A stretch of DNA of 9,804 nucleotides from Lachnospiraceae bacterium UBA1066 (GTDB lineage Bacteria; Bacillota; Clostridia; Lachnospirales; Lachnospiraceae), in assembly GCA_002316215.1 (NCBI GenBank), contig DCDB01000109.1:1-9804 (forward strand), read 5' to 3'. Under the pieces are notes generated by a model, which worked only from the letters and a program-made list of their open reading frames with translations, made no database searches and had not been told where the DNA came from. This document shows, piece by piece, positions 5,332 to 9,804 of the stretch (position 1 is its first letter; each line of letters starts with the position of its first letter). The position numbers were made by a program, and so were the translations under genes.

Positions 5332-7392
5332 ATGATGAAAGATGAAATGAGGTTCCGAAAAAAGGAAAGGTTGAAACGTTTTGCAGCCATTCTTCTGATG
5401 GCCGCCGTGATGACAATGATTGTTGCAATTCCTGTTTTTGCTTCCGGCGCTGATCCTACGGGCGCATCGTATGCTTCCAATATAGCCGGATCGTCACTGT
5501 CCGATGTCGCCGAAATGGCGGGCAAAGCTTTCACCGGTTCCAACCTCATCTGGGTAATGATCTGCGGATTTATGGTCTTCTTTTTCCAGTGCGGCTTCGC
5601 AATGGTTGAAACGGGCTTCTGCCGCGGAAAAAATGCAGCCCATACAATGACAATGAACTTTATGGTTTTCCTGGTCGGCGCAGTAGGATTTTTTATTTCA
5701 GGTTTTGCTTTCCAGATGGGCGGCTACGGAAGCGCCGCAACTCTCGGCCAGACCAGCGCTGTCCTTAACGGCGAGATTTCTATTCCAGGCTTCGGCGGCA
5801 TCATCGGAACAAAGGGATTTTTCCTGACCGGCGTTTACGATGTCAGCGCCTACGCGCTTTTCTTCTTCCAGATGGTGTTCATGGATACAACCGTCACGAT
5901 TCCGACCGGTGCTATGGCCGAACGTGTCAAGTATTCCGCAGTCGTTATCACGTCGTTCTTCATTTCCATGCTTTTCTATCCGCTCTTTGCAAACTGGGTC
6001 TGGGGCGGCGGCTGGCTTTCACAGCTCGGTAAAAACTTCGGTATCGGCCACGGCGTTGTAGACTTTGCAGGTTCCGCAGTCGTTCATTCCATGGGCGGCA
6101 TGCTGGCTCTGGCGGGCGCTATCGTCATCGGTCCCAGGATTGGGAAATTCAAGAAAGACGGAAGCGCACGTGCTTTCCCGGGCCACGATATCCCGATGGC
6201 AATCATCGGCACAATCGTCCTGTTCTTCTGCTGGTTCGCATTCAATGCCGGCGGCACGCTCAATGCTTCTGACGGACGTCTTGCCGTAGCAGCCACAAAC
6301 ACTATGATTGCAGGTGCTGTCGGCGGTCTCGTCGCCATGTTCTACATGTGGATTAAATTCGGGAAACCCGATCCGTCCATGACAGCCAACGGAGCGCTTG
6401 CAGGCCTCGTCGCCATAACAGCTCCCTGCGCTTACGTTACAGGTATTTCGGCATTTATCATCGGAACAATTTCTGCTTTCCTTGTCTGCCTTGCAGTTCC
6501 TTTTGTTGAAAATAAGCTTAAAATTGACGATCCTGTCGGCGCTATTTCTGTTCACTGCGTCAACGGTATGTGGGGCGTCCTTTCCGTCGGGCTCTTTGCA
6601 GACGGTACCTACGGCGATGGACTGAACGGCGTTTCGGGCGGTGTCCGCGGCCTCTTCTACGGAGATCCCTCCCAGCTTCTGGCTCAGCTCATCGGCATGG
6701 CAGTGCTCGTCATTTACGGCTTCGGCGGTGCCTTCCTGTTCTTCAAGGTTCTGGACAAGACCTGGGGCATACGCATTGATCCGCAGGATGAACTCGACGG
6801 CCTCGATATTCCCGAAATGGGCGTTCTGGCTTATCCGGATCAGGAGCTTCTCCGCACCGGCCTCGATTACAACTCGTCTGACAATGCACCGATTAAGCAG
6901 CTGGAGCGTTTTAAAGATTTCAATATGAAACACAGCGGGTTCCCGAAAGCCGGCGAAAAGGTAGTTCCTGTCGCAGAAGCTGTACCGGTAAAAGTCGTTC
7001 CGAACACAGAGGTAACGAACGCTTCCGGCTTCAAGCTTACAAAGATCGATATTATTACAAAGCCTGCTAAATTCGAAGACCTCAAGATGGCGTTAAATGA
7101 AATCGGCGTAACCGGCCTCACGGTAACTCATACCTTAGGCTGCGGCATGCAAAAGGGCAAGACAGAATTCTACCGCGGCGTTGAAACCGAAGTCAATGTC
7201 CTGCCGAAGATCCAGGTTGAAGTCGTTGTAGCAAAGGTTCCTGTCCGTCAGGTAGTCAATACTGTCAAGGATGTCCTTTATTCCGGACATATCGGCGATG
7301 GAAAGATCTTCGTCTACAATGTGGAAAATGTCATCAAAGTCCGTACGGGTGAAGAAGGTTACGATGCCCTGCAGGACGGAGAAGTCGACTAA
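5332..7392 (+). CDS. Ammonium transporter fused to a C-terminal P-II signalling domain
   Basis: A 686-residue membrane protein that conducts ammonium and carries its own P-II regulator. After a basic N-terminus and a signal-like hydrophobic segment (about 17-37), residues about 70-485 form the Amt/MEP channel: FMVFFFQCGFAMVETGF, GAMAERVKYSA, the signature DFAGSAVVHSMGG (244 on) and SVHCVNGMWGVLSVGLFADG. The two pore histidines are H252 and H408. A tail with DELDGLDIPEMGVLAYPD and a flexible linker lead to a complete P-II domain (about 568-678): TKIDIITKP, LNEIGVTGLTVT, QKGKTEFYRG, LPKIQVEVVV, IGDGKIFVYNVE and VRTGEEG. Gln39 of GlnB is kept (Q607), but Tyr51, the uridylylation site, is Thr619. 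AGGAGG at 5321-5326 sits 5 nt before the ATG at 5332 and 8 nt before the next ATG at 5335, either of which may be used; the ATG at 5287 has no ribosome site. No separate glnK or glnB follows. Confidence 0.95.
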   Translation: MMKDEMRFRKKERLKRFAAILLMAAVMTMIVAIPVFASGADPTGASYASNIAGSSLSDVAEMAGKAFTGSNLIWVMICGFMVFFFQCGFAMVETGFCRGKNAAHTMTMNFMVFLVGAVGFFISGFAFQMGGYGSAATLGQTSAVLNGEISIPGFGGIIGTKGFFLTGVYDVSAYALFFFQMVFMDTTVTIPTGAMAERVKYSAVVITSFFISMLFYPLFANWVWGGGWLSQLGKNFGIGHGVVDFAGSAVVHSMGGMLALAGAIVIGPRIGKFKKDGSARAFPGHDIPMAIIGTIVLFFCWFAFNAGGTLNASDGRLAVAATNTMIAGAVGGLVAMFYMWIKFGKPDPSMTANGALAGLVAITAPCAYVTGISAFIIGTISAFLVCLAVPFVENKLKIDDPVGAISVHCVNGMWGVLSVGLFADGTYGDGLNGVSGGVRGLFYGDPSQLLAQLIGMAVLVIYGFGGAFLFFKVLDKTWGIRIDPQDELDGLDIPEMGVLAYPDQELLRTGLDYNSSDNAPIKQLERFKDFNMKHSGFPKAGEKVVPVAEAVPVKVVPNTEVTNASGFKLTKIDIITKPAKFEDLKMALNEIGVTGLTVTHTLGCGMQKGKTEFYRGVETEVNVLPKIQVEVVVAKVPVRQVVNTVKDVLYSGHIGDGKIFVYNVENVIKVRTGEEGYDALQDGEVD

Positions 7393-7462
7393 GCCCCCTC
7401 CTCTTACGGCCGGGGCAGCCGGACGAATCAGCGTCCTCCTCTTGCAGTCCCGCCGTTGGGTG

Positions 7463-7496
7463 AAAACAGCCGCCGCGAATGCCCTCGCGGCGGCTG
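7463..7496 (-). terminator. Terminator hairpin between the convergent transporter and catalase genes
   Basis: CAGCCGCCGCG (7467-7477) pairs perfectly with CGCGGCGGCTG (7486-7496); an inner A-T pair makes it 12 bp. On the minus strand the stem is followed by TTTT (7466-7463), so it best serves the catalase transcript, starting 68 nt after that gene's stop. On the plus strand it is followed by AATTATG, not a T-run, yet no better terminator is seen after the transporter, and a stem this strong may stop or protect both messages. The rest of 7393-7564 shows only weak hairpins such as GCCCC/GGGGC at 7393-7416. Confidence 0.65.
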
Positions 7497-7564
7497 AATT
7501 ATGCTGATAAATATTTTCCTGCAGACAGGTGAATTTCGGACTTATCCGGCTTGTATGATAAGCC

Positions 7565-9088
7565 TCACTCCATCTTCATATCCATGGTGGCTGCATTCAA
7601 TTCATTGTTTGTCAGCTTCGCCAGTTCTTTTACCTTATCAAAATCCACTTCCATAGCCCCGGAAATTCTCTCTCCGTATTCCGGATCCGCCTTAAAGCAG
7701 TGTACCGCGTGGCGGTATTTAATATTCTTCGTGCATGGTTTGATATTATTGGCCGTATTTTTAATAAGCAGTTCTTTCTTATCTTCGGTCATGATTCTCC
7801 ACAGATTTCCGCCGGCCCTGAAGCAGTCATCCGTCGGATCATCCTTCGGATCATAGGCATACATGGCTCCGGACAGATCCAGAGGAGGTTCCATGACGCC
7901 GGGCTGCGAGCTCCAGTCACCCATGCTGTTCGGTGAATATGCAGGCTCGCTGCCGTAATTTCCGTCCACGCGCATAGCTCCGTCCCGGTGATAATCGTGA
8001 ACCCTGGCATGCTTCGCCTGATTGACCGGAATCTGGTTATAGTTGATGCCCAGGCGGTAGCGCTGTGCATCGCCGTAAACAAAAAGCCTGCCCTGAAGGA
8101 ATTTATCCGGCGAAAAGCCAATGCCCGGAACGACATGTGCCGGCGTAAAGGCTGCCTGTTCGACTTCCGCATAATAATTCTCCGGATTCCGGTTGAGTTC
8201 AAGCTCGCCGACCTCAATCAGCGGATATTCCTTATGCGGCCAGATTTTCGTGATGTCAAACGGATTTTCATAGTGATTTTTCGCCTGCTCTTCCGTCATG
8301 ACCTGGATATACATCTTCCACTTCGGGAAATCACCGGATGCAATATGCTCATACAAATCACGCCCATTGCTCTCCCGATCCCTGGCAACCACTTCCGCCG
8401 CTTCCTCATCCGTCAGATTTTTAATGCCCTGCTCCGTCCTGAAATGGAATTTGCACCATACACGCTCATTTTTATCGTTATAGAGACTGAAAGTATGTTC
8501 ACCGTAAAAATGCATGTTACGGAAGGAGGCCGGAATACCGCGGTCAGACATAACAACGGTTGTCTGATGGAAAGTTTCCGGAAGCAGTGTCCAGAAATCC
8601 CAGTTATTCTGGGCTGAACGCATTCCGGTCTGAGGATCGCGCTTAACGGCACGGTTCAGATCCGGAAAGTTATGTACGTCGCGAAGGAAAAAAGTCGGTG
8701 TATTGTTTCCTACAAGATCCCAATTTCCTTCTGTCGTGTAGAATTTCACTGCCACACCGCGGATATCACGCTCCGCATCTGCAGCTCCGCGTTCACCGGC
8801 AACGGTAGAAAAACGGATAAAACACTCGGTTTTAGTGCCCGGTTTAAAAACAGCTGCTTTGCTGTATTTTGTTATATCATTCGTAATAGTAAGATCTCCG
8901 TAGGCACCCCAGCCCTTGGCATGCATCCTGCGCTCGGGAATTACTTCACGATCGAAATGCGCCAGTTTTTCAAGAAGCCACACATCCTGCATCATAACCG
9001 GACCGCGCGGGCCTGCCGTCAGGGAATTCTCGTTCTCGGCTACTGGTGCGCCCGCTTCGTTTGTAAGTTTCATACTTTCCTTGTCCAT
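7565..9088 (-). CDS. katA: Monofunctional haem catalase
   Basis: A 507-residue cytoplasmic enzyme that converts hydrogen peroxide to water and oxygen. Length and sequence fit small-subunit (clade 3) catalases without the C-terminal flavodoxin-like domain. The catalytic histidine is H56 in HFDREVIPERRMHAKG, the distal asparagine is N129 in DLVGNNTPTFF, 73 residues later as in bovine and human catalase, and the haem-ligand tyrosine is Y338 in RLFVYGDAQRYRLG. RFSTVAGERGAADAERDIRG is the usual core motif. The start at 9088 is chosen because AGGAGG (9101-9096) lies 7 nt upstream; an in-frame ATG at 9145 would add 19 residues with no ribosome site. The gene lies 152 bp after a PerR-type regulator on the same strand, with no clear terminator or strong promoter between, so joint control by peroxide is likely. 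A small TCGGAA/TTCCGA hairpin (9142-9122) sits in the leader. The symbol follows common usage for this family. Confidence 0.96.
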   Translation of the reverse strand: MDKESMKLTNEAGAPVAENENSLTAGPRGPVMMQDVWLLEKLAHFDREVIPERRMHAKGWGAYGDLTITNDITKYSKAAVFKPGTKTECFIRFSTVAGERGAADAERDIRGVAVKFYTTEGNWDLVGNNTPTFFLRDVHNFPDLNRAVKRDPQTGMRSAQNNWDFWTLLPETFHQTTVVMSDRGIPASFRNMHFYGEHTFSLYNDKNERVWCKFHFRTEQGIKNLTDEEAAEVVARDRESNGRDLYEHIASGDFPKWKMYIQVMTEEQAKNHYENPFDITKIWPHKEYPLIEVGELELNRNPENYYAEVEQAAFTPAHVVPGIGFSPDKFLQGRLFVYGDAQRYRLGINYNQIPVNQAKHARVHDYHRDGAMRVDGNYGSEPAYSPNSMGDWSSQPGVMEPPLDLSGAMYAYDPKDDPTDDCFRAGGNLWRIMTEDKKELLIKNTANNIKPCTKNIKYRHAVHCFKADPEYGERISGAMEVDFDKVKELAKLTNNELNAATMDMKME

Positions 9089-9240
9089 ATTTCTTCCTCC
9101 TTTTTTATTTTTTCCGGCCGTTCGGAATAAAGCCTTTTCCGACACATCCGGTTATTTTACAAATATCTTCTTTTCTCTTTTTTACTGCCTGCTGAATACT
9201 TTACTTTTCTGTACTATTTCAGGAATTCATCTTATATCAT

Positions 9241-9654
9241 TCAATTCTGTTTCTGCGCTGTCTTCTTTTCGCTTCTCTTTTTTCGGCATTCCGGACACAC
9301 TCCGGTAAATTCGATCTCGTGGCTCTCAATTTCAAAACCTTCCGAACCGGCAAGTGCATCCAGTTCCGCCATATACGGAAGCTTGCAGTCTACTACCTTG
9401 CCGCAGACTCTGCAATGAAGGTGGTAGTGCCTCTTATTATTTCCGTCATAACGCACGTCATCCTGGGATATCCTGAGACGGCCGATTGTACCCTCATCCG
9501 CTGCATTTGCCAGGACACGGAAAACCGTTGCTCTTGATGCCCTATTGCCGTTTTTTGCAAGTTCCTCAGCCACCATGGTTGCTGTCGGATGATTATGCAT
9601 TCTTTCCAATGTTTCCTGTATCGCTCTTTTCTGGGCTGTATTTCTTTTTTCCAT
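9241..9654 (-). CDS. perR: PerR-type Fur-family peroxide-sensing repressor
   Basis: A 137-residue metal-dependent repressor. The winged helix includes SRATVFRVLANAADEG (about 40-55). All five regulatory-metal ligands of Bacillus subtilis PerR are present at a constant offset of 15 residues: H22, D70, H76, H78 and D89. The last is in CGKVVD, where Fur proteins have Glu, which argues for PerR over Fur. The structural zinc site is C81/C84 (CRVC) and C120/C123 (CPEC). The offset means the N-terminus is about 15 residues shorter than in B. subtilis; no in-frame start exists further upstream, so this seems real. A modest GGGGGA lies about 8 nt before the ATG. The basic tail after C123 is slightly long. 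The catalase gene follows. Known PerR proteins lose DNA binding when iron-catalysed oxidation hits the metal-binding histidines; the same is inferred here. Confidence 0.9.
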   Translation of the reverse strand: MEKRNTAQKRAIQETLERMHNHPTATMVAEELAKNGNRASRATVFRVLANAADEGTIGRLRISQDDVRYDGNNKRHYHLHCRVCGKVVDCKLPYMAELDALAGSEGFEIESHEIEFTGVCPECRKKRSEKKTAQKQN

Positions 9655-9682
9655 CCAGACGATCCCCCATAGAGTTATTAAA

Positions 9683-9697
9683 TGAGATTCTATCTCA
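9683..9697 (-). promoter_or_regulatory. 7-1-7 inverted repeat, candidate PerR operator
   Basis: TGAGATA-G-AATCTCA on the minus strand has the 7-1-7 geometry used by Fur-family proteins, with six of seven arm positions symmetric and a perfect TGAGAT/ATCTCA core. It lies 28 bp before the perR start, downstream of or across the likely transcription start. The half-site differs from the Bacillus TTATAAT PerR box, so assignment rests on geometry and position. Confidence 0.55.
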
Positions 9698-9700
9698 ACT

Positions 9701-9745
9701 ATTCTATCCTAATTTTATTATATAAATGAAAAATGTGCAAGAAGT
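9701..9745 (-). promoter_or_regulatory. Probable promoter region of perR (and catalase)
   Basis: On the minus strand a perfect TATAAT lies at 9722-9717 and a second -10-like TAAAAT starts just after it; TAGAAT (9706-9701) is a third choice. Only poor -35 matches are present: TTGCAC about 17 bp before TAAAAT is three of six. The AT-rich stretch is clearly promoter-like, but the exact start cannot be fixed. Beyond it, to the window end at 9804, I see no gene or element. Confidence 0.4.
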
Positions 9746-9804
9746 TTTCATCTCTCCGTCAAATAAAACTCGAATATGCATTCAATTTCTGCATTTTCTT
9801 TTCA

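Noticed and set aside
6019..6933. 304-codon open frame on the minus strand inside the ammonium transporter
   Set aside because: Antisense to conserved transporter sequence, rich in Cys, Asp and His from the complement of membrane-segment codons, with no family resemblance.
7988..9130. Plus-strand open frames opposite the catalase
   Set aside because: The catalase is full length with all active-site residues; these frames mirror its codon usage and lack starts with ribosome sites.
1..9804. CRISPR array, insertion sequence, integrase or phage module
   Set aside because: No regularly spaced short repeats, transposase or recombinase motifs, or terminal inverted repeats with target duplications were seen. 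The tRNA-Ser 3' end is not followed by an integrase or a visible att duplicate.

Overview
The window looks like chromosome of an anaerobic or microaerotolerant Bacillota, most likely a clostridium of the Lachnospiraceae type. The reasons are strong AGGAGG-type ribosome binding sites, TTG starts, AT-rich intergenic DNA around moderately GC-rich genes, Gram-positive style promoters, a tRNA gene without an encoded CCA, a PerR-type Fur regulator, and a secreted CotH/ricin-lectin protein of the kind seen in gut Firmicutes. The genus is an inference. I see no mobile element, phage gene, rRNA or CRISPR array.

Layout. 1-721 (-): most of a LacI-family regulator running off the left edge, with its promoter, a 21-bp-spaced direct repeat and a TTG start. 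911-3925 (-): a large secreted protein with a CotH-kinase-like domain followed by nine Q-x-W/F lectin repeats, which fold into three ricin-type beta-trefoils; a terminator follows it. 3926-4303: a 378-bp intergenic stretch holding the promoter and leader of the CotH gene and, facing right, the promoter and palindromic operator candidate of the next gene. 4304-4843 (+): a TetR-family regulator. 4912-4961: a terminator shared with the convergent tRNA-Ser(GGA) at 4964-5053 (-). 5054-5331: divergent promoters for the tRNA and for the transporter, with a hairpin terminator inside the transporter leader. 5332-7392 (+): an ammonium transporter fused to a C-terminal P-II protein. 7463-7496: a terminator hairpin between convergent genes. 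7565-9088 (-): a catalase. 9241-9654 (-): a PerR-type regulator just upstream of the catalase, with a 7-1-7 inverted repeat in front of it.

How the parts relate. PerR and catalase form a probable peroxide-response unit: same strand, 152 bp apart, no clear terminator between them, and one Fur-family-type operator candidate at the head. The Amt/P-II fusion joins ammonium uptake and its own regulatory subunit in one chain; its P-II domain lacks the T-loop tyrosine that is uridylylated in enterobacterial GlnB/GlnK. The LacI and TetR genes each carry a candidate autoregulatory site; nothing here identifies their inducers, and the TetR gene may or may not control the divergent CotH/lectin gene. Most of the window is recognisable biology. 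The parts most worth a second look are the CotH/triple-trefoil protein, the transporter fusion with its leader terminator, and the regulatory palindromes.
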